A DNA stretch of 64,000 bases. It comes from Diphasiastrum complanatum. Taxonomy: Eukaryota > Streptophyta > Lycopodiopsida > Lycopodiales > Lycopodiaceae. Both the position numbers and the translations under genes were made by a program. The stretch is from assembly GCA_029204225.1 (NCBI GenBank), contig CM055097.1:66162268-66226267 (forward strand). The letters are read 5' to 3'. The notes under the pieces are model-generated. The model was not told the origin of the DNA. It saw only the letters and a list, made by a program, of their open reading frames with translations, and searched no databases. This document shows positions 13,080 to 24,704 of the stretch, one piece after another (the stretch's first letter is position 1; the number at the start of each line of letters is the position of its first letter).

Positions 13080-14183
13080 GAAGGTGAAATACCCTCTGTA
13101 ATTTCCCTCACTCATGAAGGTATTGGTGCAGGCCATTTCTCTTCTGAACCGACTACTAAGAAAATCCTCTTGGTCGGCTTTTGGTGGCCAACACTCTTCA
13201 AGGATATGCACAATTACACTAAGGCCTGTGATGTCTGCCAATGCACAAAATCTTGCAAAAGACTGACTACATGCCTTTACACCCTGTAACCATTGATCAA
13301 GCTTTCTAGAAATGGGGGATTGATTATGTTGGACCTATTAGTCCTGCTGCTCGACACACACAATCTCGTTACATCATAGTAGCTACAGACTACTGCCAAA
13401 TAGGCTAAAGCAAGAGCTATTCGCAATGTTGATGCTCGTTCTACCGCAAAAATTTTCTATGAACAAGTTATAGTTCGTTTAAAATGTCCTCTAGAACTTA
13501 TCAGTGATAGGGGTACACATTTTCTTAACTCTGTCATAGCATATCTCCTTTCAAAATAAATTGTGGTACATCACAAAATTTCCTCATACTATCCATGATG
13601 CAATGGCCAGGCGGAATCCACCAATAAAATCCTATGTGGAATTCTCATCAAAATCGTCGAATCCAGCCGATCTGATTGGGAACTCAAACTTCATGCTGCT
13701 CTCTGGGCTTATCGCACCACCCCGAAGAGAGCTACAGGCTTAACCCCTTTTCAACTTACATATGGCCAAGAAGTTGTTATGCATGTAGAATTCCATATCC
13801 CCTCTCTTTGAGTGGCCTATAACCTTGAGCTCGATAATCAACAAACTCTAGCAAACAAGTTATTCCATCTGAAACAACTATGCGAAACATGATGGATCAG
13901 CATCCATGCTCAACAAGTCCACAAACGATGACAAAAAGCATGGCATAATCGATCATTGAAACTTAGAGACTTCCAGGTTGGAGATAAGGTCTTGCTATAC
14001 CAGGCCAAATCCTTCAAAGGCAAACTGAAATTTTTTGGCCAAGGTCCTTATGTCATTAAAAAAACCTTTGGCTCTGGATATGTACAAGTCCAAACCCTAC
14101 AAGGCAATATCCTCGACATTGTGGTCAATGGGAGCAGACTGAGAAAGTACAATGAACCTTATTTTTATCTTGATATATATTAG
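13080..14183 (+). pseudogene. Gypsy integrase
   Basis: The zinc-binding region (about 13105-13245: GHFSSEPTTKKI, ACDVCQ) is followed by the DDE core: Asp in IDYVGPIS near 13322, Asp in ISDRGTHF near 13505 and Glu in GQAES near 13610. A C-terminal barrel comes next (FQVGDKVLLYQAK, GPYVIKKTF, about 13970-14090). The coding end is TAG after 14180. At least six stops or shifts occur (for example near 13287, 13405, 13556 and 13811). No chromodomain follows, unlike the element at the window start. Confidence 0.88.
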
Positions 14184-14735
14184 TTGTTTTTTTTCCTACT
14201 GTTCTTCTTTGCTTTTCTTTATTGTTTGCCTGCCATTTCGACAAATTTTTTGTTGTGTTTTCTTGTTTAAACTATCAAGATACTATCAGATCAAGTATAC
14301 AAATAGTCTTCTTTGAGAAAACCACAAAAGCCATTAGTTTCATAAGATTTGTCTCACACCATCTCAAATATAATTCGCTTGACCCCTTTTTTATAGTGCA
14401 CGATTCATTTTTAGCCTCCACAAATTCTGTTTCTAAGACAAACTTTCTAGAAATAAAAAAAATTAGTTTTTTAATCAGATATCCACTACCAAAATTTGCA
14501 GACAATTCATTAAAGCTTAAAATAATCCCCACGATTTCTCTGTGATCTCTACGAATTCTAATCAGACAAATTTTTGTAATGTCAAACATTTTTTCTATTT
14601 TGGCAAAAAAAAAGTGACTTACAGAAATTCGTCGACCCTCAGAACGTTGCCTCAAAATTCATGACCATCATTACCAAATCGTGGACATTGAGGACAATTT
14701 TTTAGTAGATTTGCGAATTCTTGACAAAAAAAAGT
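14184..14735. other. Spacer between integrase and the extra ORF
   Basis: A 550-bp AT-rich stretch with thymine runs and no good coding frame. It leads into a TATA box. It may be an internal promoter region or part of an LTR; no repeat partner was seen in the window. Confidence 0.4.
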
Positions 14736-14737
14736 CT

Positions 14738-14749
14738 ATATATAGATCT
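14738..14749 (+). promoter_or_regulatory. TATA box upstream of the extra ORF
   Basis: TCTATATATAGATC is followed by a CT-rich stretch (TCCACCCTTCTCTCCAC) at the usual start-site distance. The candidate ATG at 14855 lies about 110 bp downstream. The arrangement is typical of a plant RNA polymerase II promoter. Confidence 0.55.
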
Positions 14750-14854
14750 CCACCCTTCTCTCCACAAATTCATTTTAGATTCTTGCTTTAGAGTTCATGC
14801 CAAAATTTTCCAAAATTTTCAAGCTTACCAGAGCAATCTAAAATCACTGCTACT

Positions 14855-17126
14855 ATGGCCTCCCGTGATTTCTCGCTCTCTCTGCATCGCCGTTAATCTC
14901 CTAGGCCTTATTCAAGTGACATTTTTATGACTTGTATCAAGAATTACGCCGAGCAGTTCAACCTAGCCAAGGATATCCTCACAACCCTTGGATTTGATCT
15001 GACTCACTTCCGTGACCAGCAGAGCGCGAGCCTGATCCAAGCAGCCTTTTCCACCTATTCGGATGAATTCTAGACTTTTAAGATTACATCTAAGAGTGGC
15101 AGCTATACAATCATCAACGTCTCTCTTGAGCATCTACAGAACATTGGCTTCCCTAATCTCAAAGAGACGATCCATGGCAAGGGCACCAGCTATGAGGCCA
15201 AGTATTTTACAAAGTTTCTAACAGAGGATGGCAAAACTATTGCCCAAACCAACGACGGGATCGCCATACGCCTCATCACAGATTCTCATCTCCGAGCTGC
15301 CTCAGAACTCCTCGTCACCATGGTTGAGGTGCATACTGCCAAGATGGACCGCATACCACCGAGCAACCTCTTCTCTTTGACCCTCACCATGGACGATCCC
15401 ACTCAAAACTACAAGTGGGCTGAGAAGGTAGCAGAACTGTTGTGCGGGGCCTTGAAAACCCGAAAACCAACTACCAAGTGTGGATATCTCCTCCACATTT
15501 GGTCACCAAACAGTTGGGGTCTCGGGCGGCTGCTGTCATCAAAGAGCTTGATGATCTCTATCCAAGGACTAAGAAGCGAGCCACCCCCCAACCGATAGCA
15601 AAACTAGTTTCACCAGCACCACCCACTAAGAAGTAGAAAGGGAAGGCGATCAGCACAGAAGTCGATGTCCCCCACGACATTTTATCCAACGACATCGGGA
15701 CTGACTATGCTGAATCCGAAGGGAGCCTTAGACTCTCTCAGGTCCCAAAGGAGGTCCTAGTGCAACAGGAGGCAGCAGGCACTTCTGGTTCTGATCCTAT
15801 GGGCGTGGTTCCATCCACACAAGCACCCTCTACAACCCCAACTCCCTCACTTGCTCTCACACTTCCACCACCACCTCCATCATTTACTACCACCTCCACA
15901 CCGTCACTCACTCTCAACACGGGCTTCGATTCCACACTTCCACAAAAGCCCTCACCTATACAAATATCCACCCTACTTGACTCTACAGTCAACGTAGATG
16001 ATTTTGCATTACACTTACTAACCGGAATTCCATCAACCACCGTCACCACTAACCCACTCCACACATCTCCGCCACGTAGTATCTCCCCACCTCTTTCACC
16101 CATCATCCATAAATCACCTCCACCTGTCTTTCATTCATCTCCATCTAATCATGTTCATGATTTTCTACCCTTAAACCCAATGCCATATCCTAACTATACA
16201 CCCACCCTCCTTGACATTGGCCCTTGGGAGCAGTTATCCCTTGCAGTCCAAAAAGCGGGATGGTTACCATGCGACAATTTGACGATGGTGCTATGACGGA
16301 CCTTCAGAAAGAAAAAGCAAGGCTGGAAGTGAAAAACAAGCAACAGCAGCTACAGATCCCAAATCTCACCAATTATAATCAACAACAGCAGCAGATACTC
16401 TTCCACCTCCAGAACCAGCTCCAACTAAAGGTATCCAACATGCAGAATACCATCGATAACATAAAAGCAGAAAGGGATGAGGTTGTAGTAGATGCACAAG
16501 CCGCACGTTCCGCTATAAAGGAACAGTTGGAATTGGTGGACTTCAACGACTTTGCACCACCAACTATTCCTGAGGGAACTCTCATTCCAGTGGTGGCTTA
16601 TCAAACGCTGGCTCAAAACTTAAAAGCCACGACGGAACAGCACACAAAATTACAGCAATTATACCTTGCTTCCGTCGAGGCCCTGAACCAGCACATTGCT
16701 ACCCTGGAAGAACGGTTAAAGGCAATTGTCCAGTCGACGCCGTCTATTCATGCAGAGCACACCCAGTTCCATGATTTCGAGCTCCACTTTGATGGACCAG
16801 AGGTGGAGATGGAGCAGGATTCCGGCAGCCTCCTCCTGCTACTCAAGGCTCCTCCTTTCAAGGCCAACCCCTGGGGGAAGGAGCTCAAGCACCAACCAAT
16901 CCATCAGGCTCTGGTAGTACTAGGCCCCAACATTATTTTTTTCCTTCCATTGCTTCTAACCCTCTCGACACCACTAACCCCCCATTTATTCAACATCAAT
17001 TTTCTCTTGAGTCACAAAGAATTGCTGAAGCTAATCCTTCCCCTCCCCTCTCTCCTAACTCTGATTTCCAAATACAACATGATATTGCCTCTGAAGCACC
17101 AACCATCCTGCACAGAATCATGTTGA
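14855..17126 (+). pseudogene. Extra ORF after Gypsy integrase: N-terminal domain, Pro/Ser/Thr linker, coiled coil
   Basis: I do not recognise this protein. The reading starts at ATG 14855 and has a stop about 14 codons in, then a folded-looking domain of about 200 residues (AEQFNLAKDILTTLGFDL and later KELDDLYPRTKK). A Pro/Ser/Thr-rich linker follows (15760-16200), then a long heptad-rich, glutamine-rich coiled coil (about 16300-16760: LQKEKARLEVKNKQQQLQ, ALNQHIATLEERL). Breaks are seen at 14894, 15072, near 15445, 15634 and near 16280. It lies on the same strand 670 bp after integrase, where some Gypsy lineages carry an additional or envelope-like ORF. No signal peptide or transmembrane segment is evident, so an envelope role is not supported. 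Confidence 0.5.
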
Positions 17127-17720
17127 AATATTGAAAAAATCTATCTAATGTTGTAAGTAGGGATCCTAAAAATGCCAAAGATGAATTGAGCTCTTTTGGC
17201 TTAGTAAAGACTCATCTTAGAATAAAATATTCAAGGTAGGTAGGGGTAGAAACTCAAGCTACCATAGGAATTGCCATTTGTACTTTGCATGCCACATTTA
17301 ATGCATGAAAATACTAGGTGGCACAATTAGACATATTGAGGTGGCTTGAATAAGTCTAGATAGCTTGAGAGGTGGACTTATAACTCCAATTCAACTCAAA
17401 GTAGGAGGAGAGTCCATGGATCTATATATATGTGATGTACTCTCATTGAGAAGATGATGATTTTTGTGTGTAATGCAAATTTGAAGACTAAGCTCTTTGT
17501 GCCCTCTCTCTCTACTCGAGTTTGTACATTCATATTCTCTCTCTAGCCGAGTTGAGGCATTTATTGTACTTAGTTTCATATTTGTTGACAGATCTTGCTT
17601 GTAACACAATAATAATTCTTGTATGATTAGCTTTCCTATTGTCAATCAATGCTAGTTTGATCTTTATGGTATTATTGGGCTTAGGAGATCAAAAGTACAT
17701 GTGTAGGGCATCCCACACAT
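17127..17720 (+). other. LTR-like non-coding sequence with TATA box
   Basis: A purine run (GGTAGGTAGGGGTAG, about 17235) and a TATA box (TCTATATATATGTG, about 17409) are followed by CT-rich blocks. The arrangement suggests an LTR, possibly of the preceding Gypsy element. Borders and a second copy were not found. Confidence 0.3.
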
Positions 17721-18228
17721 GTGAATTTAACTAATCACACCCATAGAACCAAGCAAGGAGTTGCGGGCCTATCAAGAGTTTGCAAAGAAGTATCCAACGA
17801 CAAAAGAGCGAGGTGGCTACATTTTGCCAGATTTGGACCAAAGTCAAACACATACAGAAGCAGTCAAACTCCTGGATCCACAACCTCTCTGGAGCCATTA
17901 GCTCTTCCTACAAAGTAAGACCTTGATGGCATGGTATATCAAAACTCCCTCCTATATGCGCACAAATCCTTATTACTATCCAGTAGCGAGGCGAGAGCCG
18001 TTTCCTGCCACCAAGGTCAAGAATAGGATATTTTGGCCCAAGCTCACAGGCGTCGATATTGGCAACTTAGTCAAAGACATGGTCACCAATTGTCATGTAT
18101 TCTACCAGAAGCACCATGGCAACCCTAATCGCGACGTCAGATATTTTGCGGACAATTGCGGCCTAATAGCATTTTTGGCAGAACTCAAGGGTTATTGGGA
18201 TCGAGGGCTACCCCCCAATCACTCTTGA
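17721..18228 (+). other. Unrecognised coding fragment joined to the Helitron helicase
   Basis: One frame (17923-18228) gives a hydrophilic 101-residue reading with FWPKLTG and AELKGYWDRG. A second frame upstream reads EFAKKYPTTKERGGYILP. It runs in the same frame into the helicase remnant through a TGA at 18226-18228. The family is unknown. Helitrons often capture gene pieces, which is one explanation. Confidence 0.35.
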
Positions 18229-18758
18229 TATCAAGATGACTCTGATGTGTATCCAATAGAGTTTTTAAATAGATTGCAACCAAGTGGATGTCCTCCTCAT
18301 AAGTTGGTATTGAATTTTGGCGTGATAGTGATGTTGTTGCAATCGATAGCATCACACGAGAAACTATGCAATGGTACAAGACTTATCATTCGTATATTGG
18401 ACAGACAAGTCATAGAGACAGAGATAGTGACTGGGAAGAATATAGGTGGTAAAGAGCCCTCATTCCACGAATTCCTTTAGTGCTGAGCAATTCAAACTTG
18501 CCGTTTGAATTGCAGAAAGTCCAATTTCTTATTCGAGCAACTTTCACCATGACAATAAACAAGGCGCAGGGGCAGACTATGAAGACTGTTGAATTGTACT
18601 TGCCATGTCCCATGTTTAGCCATGGTCAGTTGTATGTGGCACTATCAAGAGTGCAAAGTGCGGCGAGTATTCGAGTGTTTATTAGTGACAGTCGATTTAT
18701 AGATGTGGAAGGAGTGGTAAGGTACACTCAAAACATCGTATACTCGGAAGTGTTGTAG
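18229..18758 (+). pseudogene. Helitron PIF1-like helicase, C-terminal end
   Basis: The reading follows the final helicase motifs of plant Helitron Rep-helicases: YPIEFLNRLQPSGCPPHKL, then CNGTRLI, then MTINKAQGQT (motif V region) and HGQLYVALSRV (motif VI). A frameshift near 18455 splits it. The protein would unwind DNA in rolling-circle transposition. Only the last quarter remains; the Rep nuclease and Helitron ends (5' TC, 3' hairpin with CTRR) were not found. Confidence 0.85.
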
Positions 18759-18933
18759 TCATTTGTTTGGAGTAAAGATAAAGATTAGACTTCAAAGATA
18801 GATGTTTGGATTCAATACATGCAATACATCAATGGTGAGTTGTGAGTGTGAATTAGAATTAGAGTTTAGGTTATGATAGAGTTACAAATAGAGTAGGATT
18901 AAAGTTAGTTTAGTATTAGAATTATGATTATTA

Positions 18934-19750
18934 TTATGTGTATTGGTAGAAGGGATTTTGCACGAGAATTAGGGTTAGTGTAATTGAAAAAGTTAGTTTA
19001 TGGTAATTTTTGAAGGTATGATTTAACTTATGAACACTAAAACTGATATCAGGTCTAGTTATAGTAAGCCAAATTAAGGAGCCTATAAGACTCCTAAAAA
19101 GTGTGATGTCCATGAAGGATCTTTCATCACCTTTATTAGGATCTTTCAAATTTTGCTTCATTGGAGTATCAATACTCTTACAATCTAACATATTAAATTT
19201 CTTTAACATTGAAAGAGCATACTTGGATTGACAAATAAAAGCTTTATCATTATGCATGTCAATCTGTAAGCCTAAAATGTAATGAAGTTTCAGATCTTGC
19301 ATCTTGAATTCTCCTCCAAGTGCAACTTTGTTTCTTCAACTAAATTGATACTACTTCCACTTATGATAATATCAACATAAATGAGTAAAATGACAATATC
19401 ACTAGCATAAAACTTGATATACAAGGAAGGATCATAATCACTAAGAATGAATCCTAGTGAGATAAGGAAAGAGTTTAGTCGAGCATACCACGATCTTGGT
19501 GCTTGCTTTCGTTCATAGAGATCTTGAAAAGCAAGCATACTTTGGACTCATCCTTGATGAATCCACATGGTTGTTCCATATAGACTTCTTCTTTCTAGAT
19601 ATCCATTTAAAAAAGCATTTGAGACATCTAATTGGAACATTCTCCATTTGAAAAAACAAGTAATGGATATGTAACTCTTATTGATACCATCTTTGCAACA
19701 GGTGCATATGTTTCTTCATAATCAAGTCCATAAATCTGGGCAAAGGATTT
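18934..19750 (-). pseudogene. Copia reverse transcriptase, C-terminal part
   Basis: The minus strand reads AQIYGLDYEETYAPVAKM near 19740, then RKQAPRSWY, motif C as YVDI in place of YVDD (about 19365), LHYILGLQI and CKSIDTPM to about 19020. Several shifts and stops occur, and the catalytic second Asp is lost. RNase H is missing; the fragment stops near 18934 at AT-rich sequence. It continues the integrase/RT at 19985-21000. Confidence 0.82.
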
Positions 19751-19984
19751 TTTTTACAAGTCTGGAGCTTTTTTGTAGTTGTTGCCTCGCTTTCCCTTAT
19801 GGGCAGACGAAACCAACAACGATCTTGGGACTATGTGCAACACATAACAACAAACCAATCGAAACGAACAACATCACAAATCCAGAATATGACAAAGATG
19901 AATCGTTATCTTCTTGTAGCTCTGCCAACTGCAAATAGAAAAACAAGACAACTTCAGGTTGCACAAAGTCTTACCTTACATTTT
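19751..19984. other. About 230-bp insertion within the Copia RT
   Basis: The Copia RT reading breaks after KCKVRL (about 19988) and resumes at FAQIYG (about 19745). In intact elements these are adjacent ([11 protein letters not shown]). The intervening DNA has no clear coding signal or target duplication and could be filler DNA or a small insertion. Confidence 0.5.
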
Positions 19985-21000
19985 TTGATTCTGTCATCTT
20001 GATTATACTTGACTCGGAAAACCCATTTGCATCCAGTAGTGTGCTTGTTGGATGGAAGATCCACAAGCTCCCATGTCTTGTTGGTTATCAAAGCATCATA
20101 TTCTTGTTTCATGGTTGAAAACCATTCTTTTGATTTGAGTGCCTCTTGAACATCCTTTGGCTCTTCATGTGAGATAAAATAAGCATAACTTGTGGAATCA
20201 ATATCCATTTGTTTGCCTTTCTCACCATAAGAAAGTCTCTTAGGCTTTGTGATCTTCTAGGTGAGAAGATTTGAGGTGACTCCTCCTCAATTCTCAGGCC
20301 CATCCCTCCATGAGATACAATAGGAGATCCTTCTTGAGACTTTTTGATCTCGGCCTCATCAAAGATATATTTCTGGTCTTCATGGAATATAAAATCTCTA
20401 CTCTCAATTGTGATTGAGGTAGAGGGAACATAAATTTTGTATGCCTTCTTGTTGGTTGAATACCCAACCATGATCCTTTTGCATGAATTTGGATCCTCTT
20501 TTCTCCTTGTTTCCAAGGGAATATGCACAAAACAAGTACACCCAAAAACTCTAAGGTGTTCAACCTTAGGCTTTTTCTTGAACAAGACTTCATATGGTGA
20601 TCTTCCTGCGAGAGTATTGTGAGGTAATCTATTGCATAGATAATTTGCACAATTTATTGCTTCTCCCCAAAATTCAATAGGCAAAGAAGCTTCAATTCGA
20701 ATAGCTTTAGCACATTCACATACAGATCTATTTTTTCTTTCAGCAACCCCATTTTGAGATGGGGAATAAGCACAAGAAAAATCTCTTTTCATCCCTTCAC
20801 TCTCACAATAATCATGGAACTTATTGGAGATGTATTCACCTCCTCCATCACATCTCAAAGCTTTAACTTTAAAAGAAAATTGTTCCTCTAAATAAGCTTT
20901 GAAAACTAGGAAGTTATCAAACACCATAGACTTTGAAGAAAGAAGGTATAGCCAAGTATATCTTGTGAAATAATAAATGATAGCTACAAAGATTGTCCAG
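19985..21000 (-). pseudogene. Copia integrase core and start of RT
   Basis: The 272-codon frame (20109-20927) reads the integrase core with Asp in ALRCDGGGEY and Glu in NGVAERKNRS. The conserved tail (HLRVFGCTCFVHIP, GYSTNKKAYKIY) follows, then a serine-rich linker. The RT start (WFSTMKQEYDAL, NKTWELVDLP) lies in a second frame at 19954-20208. The first catalytic Asp and zinc region are cut off near 21000 by plus-strand Gypsy sequence. The element is truncated at both ends. Confidence 0.88.
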
Positions 21001-21009
21001 TTAGACCAA

Positions 21010-23450
21010 AACCACCACTAGTAGCTACTCCATTGAATATGATTATGATCAAACCAAGGCATGCAATTAGTTTTGTACCAAGGAAAGCCATTGAACCATC
21101 TGCACTAGTTATGGTTGTCACAAGAGCTCATAAACAGAAAGAAGTTGCTATTGAACCAACACCTATAGAATATGTGCCAATTATTGATCTATCTACCGCA
21201 TCAAGAGTCTATCCAAGTCCCAATTTTGAGAAGAAGAAATACCACAACATGAGGTAGTGGATCAAAGATTTACAAGAAAAAGAAGCCTTGGAAAACGCTA
21301 GAGCTGTGGTGGAAATTCATTCTGCTCATGTGCCACCAATGGATTTACCTGATCCTTTGCGTAGATCACATCAATGAACTGATGTCAATACTCAATTGTG
21401 TCATCGTGAAGAACCATGTAAGATGACAGAATCAGAGGCGCCGCAAACATAGTTGATCGTGAGTATTCTGTCTAGTAAGATGGATACTACATTGGATTCT
21501 TAAAGTTGGTGCCTCAAGACAAATAAGTAATAGTTGAGAGATTGACCAAGACAGAAACAAAAGCCCAACGGCAAGCACTATATTATGTCAGATTTGAATA
21601 ATCAAATGACGTACTCAATGTAGGGAATGCTTGGGAAAGCGAACAGAGGAATATCACCCTTCCAACAACATAGTGATTTTGATCGCGAGGCAATTGTGAT
21701 AGATGGAGGGTCAGGAGTCAATCTTATTTCTACAAAGTTATGTGCCAAATGAGGTCTTACAAGGATAAAACCTATGACTTTTGCAATTAAATTGGTCGAT
21801 CAGTCGACCTCAAGGCATGATAGAAGATGTATCGGTTAAAATTGCTGGTATCCAGTTTGTCATTACTTTTGTAGTAATGGACTTACCGGAAGCACCATCA
21901 ATTTATCGATTTTATTGGGACGTCCTTGGTTACAAGTTGCACAAGTAATTCACAACTGGGGAATAGGGAAGATTACATTTGAAAATTGTGAGCGAGCCGT
22001 CAAAGTTAATCCATTGGCGTGGACAATCAAACTAGCAATTCAAATAAGAGATGGTGATTCCTCAATAGCAAATCATACTTGTGACCGAGCAGAAAAAGTT
22101 TTGGGAGTCCACTATGATTCTCAAACTGATAATGTTAATTGGACTAAAGCACTTGCAACTATTGATTGTACAAAGGGCTATATGTGTAGACGGCATGACA
22201 AGCCAGAACTAAGCGATATTCCTATGGTTGATCGTACTCTTGATACACCCATAACATTTTCAGTCAATATTATGAATGTAGCATGGATTTCGACAGAACC
22301 AATTCCAAATCCTATTGAAGATGAACTTATTCATGTTAGTCATGCTTTATCATATGATGAGAATGCAAAACTCATGGATGAGCAAATCTTAAGCCATATG
22401 GATCCTACAAGATTTGGAGTTCAAAATATTTTTGATGATCCGCCAATGAAATCGCCAAAAGCAGTTATCTTGAAAGAAGGAAAGTCGATAGGACCGATGA
22501 CGAAAAACAAAGCTAAACAATATTACAATATGGTTCTGAAATGAAAAAACCCACCAAATGAGGCAGATTCTATGGTTGATCAAAAAGTTAGCGACCATGG
22601 GGATGTGCCACCTTTATTGGACAAAGAAAAAGACAAAGATGATTCATCAAGTCAGAGCTCTAGGAAGACATGACCTTCTCGAAGTACTTCTACCAAGAAA
22701 TATAAATGAAAAACAAAGGTTAATCCCTTTGAACAAGATAAAGCGGATGAACTACAGCATGACATGCCGGATCATTTCAAAAGTTATACTCTGGATGATG
22801 TTATCATTATGCTACCAAAAGCTCATCGCAAGCCTTAGGATCAATTGCCCGAAACACAAGATGTTTACGATGGACGGGCAAGGACGCAACCTATGAGTTT
22901 AACAAGGGGAAGCTTAGAAAATAGTTCAAGTTGGAGCGCAACTTTCAACAGACCAGTTCAATGTGTTGAAAAAGTTGTTGGTCAAGTATTAGGATTGTTT
23001 TGCTTGGACTTACAAGGATTTAAAGGGGATTCCTACTACTGTAGTTGAGCATACTATTCCATTGGTACCTGATGTAGTTCCAAAAGTAACGAGATTTTAT
23101 CGATGCAATCCGAACGTTACAGATCTTATAAAGAAGGATTTGCAGAGATTATTGGAAGCAGATTTCATTTATGAGATCAATCATACCGAGTGGATTTCAC
23201 CAATCGTCGTCATTCCAAAGAAAAATGAAAAGATGCGAATTTGTGTGAACCTAAAAGCTTTGAAAAAAGTTACATGAAAGGATCATTTTCCATTACCTTT
23301 CACGAAAAGCATTTTGGATCGCCTTGTTGGAGCAGAAGCTTATAGTTTTTTGGATGGATTCGGTGCATAGATTAGGTCAAAATCGCACCTGCTGATCGAC
23401 ATAAAATGGCTTTTACAACAGAATGGAGCACTTATGCTTATAAAAAAAAA
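21010..23450 (+). pseudogene. Gypsy gag tail, protease and RT start (family copy 1)
   Basis: In order: a gag tail (VVTRAHKQKE), protease IDGGSGVNLIST near 21700 and LLGRPWL near 21915, then an open 209-codon linker frame (21915-22544). That linker is shared with the copies at 23.5 and 43.7 kb (GVHYDSQT, ALATIDCT, HMDPTRFGV). The first RT motifs follow (DLIKKDLQRLLEADFI, WISPIVVIPKK, FLDGF). It stops near 23450 just before the catalytic YxDD would appear. Many stops are present. Confidence 0.82.
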
Positions 23451-23454
23451 TAAT

Positions 23455-24603
23455 TGGTTCTTCAGGATTATCTCGAACTCCAAATCTCATAGGATCCATG
23501 TGATTGAGAATCTACTCATTTGTAAGCTCTGCATCTTCATCGTAAGTCAAGGCGTGACTAACATGAATTAGTTCATCTTCAATCAGATCTGGAATTGGAT
23601 CTGTTGATATCCAAGCTACATTCATCATATTTAATGGAAATGTGATTTGTGTATCCAAAGTTCAATCTAGTAAAGGAATATTGCTCAATTTGTATTGATT
23701 ATCTTGTTGGCACATATAGCATGTTATTGTACAGTCCACTGTTGCAAGAGCTTGGTTCCAATTGACAGTATTGGTTTGAGAGTCATAGTGAACTCCCAAA
23801 GTCTTCACTTTCTGAATACAACTATGATCCGTCGTCGATGAATCATCATCCCCTTTTTGGACTACTCGTTTGATAGTCCAAGTGATTGGATCAACTTTGA
23901 CTACACGCTCACGATTATCGAAAGTAACTTTCATGGTGCCTTAGTTATGAGTTACTTGCGCAACTCGTAACCATGGACGGCCCAATAAGACACAATATAC
24001 ATTTGGTGCGTCTAGTAAGTCCATTACTACAAAAGTAATGACAAACTGCACTCCAACAATTTTGACAGTTATATCTTCAACCATCCCTTTAGGACTTGAT
24101 TAGCTAGCTTTATGGCAAAAGTGGCAGGCTTCATCTTGGTAAGTCCCCATTTTGCACATAGCTTTGTCGAAATCAGGTTAATTCCTGAACCTCCATCTAT
24201 CATGGCTACTTCTTTACCAAATTGTCTATGTTGTATCAGCAAGGTAATGTTTCGATGCTCACTTTCTCAGGCTGCTCCGCCATTGAGTACTTCATTTGTT
24301 TCTTCAAACCCGGCACAAAAAAGTGGCTTCTGATGGACTGGTGGTTCTCGATCTGAGTTAATCTTTCTGCTAATACTTCTTTTGCTTTAGGCGTCAACTT
24401 AAGAAATTCTCCCAGTGTAATATCCATCTTGCTAGACATAATATTCACAATCATTTCCGTTTGTGACGCTTCAGGTTCTATCATCTTGAAGGGTTTCTCA
24501 TGATGGTGCAACTGAGTATTAACATTTGTTCGTGGATCTGTTTGTGGCACAGGTGAAGAATGGGCTTCTACTGCTGCTTTAACAGCTTCCAGGGCAAACA
24601 ATT
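23455..24603 (-). pseudogene. Gypsy gag tail and protease in inverted orientation (family copy 2)
   Basis: The minus strand reads gag (24236-24601), protease (MIDGGSGINLIST about 24190; AVHGYELR about 23965) and linker (GVHYDSQT; MDPMRFGV near 23500) of the same family as copy 1 but clearly diverged (about two thirds identical in protein by eye). It meets copy 1 tail to tail at about 23450 and is cut at 24603 by Copia LTR sequence. Confidence 0.8.
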
Positions 24604-24704
24604 CATTTTCGACAGATTTTTACTTGAGAGAGTAAAATTGAGAGAAGGAAGAAGGACTGTTGGGATGAGTAGTAGTTAGATTAAATTCCAACACTCCCCC
24701 TTAA
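24604..24704 (-). repeat. Truncated 3' LTR and polypurine tract of the split Copia element
   Basis: On the minus strand a purine run (24694-24704 on the plus strand, CTCCCCCTTAA) precedes TGTTGGAATTTAATC, which opens an LTR ending at 24693 on the plus strand. Only about 90 bp remain before inverted Gypsy sequence. The other LTR of this element (from 32000) also has a CAACA-type end. Confidence 0.6.

Noticed and set aside
14855-17126. Retroviral-type envelope gene after integrase
   Set aside because: No signal peptide, transmembrane segment or cysteine pattern; a coiled coil and a Pro-rich linker alone do not support it.
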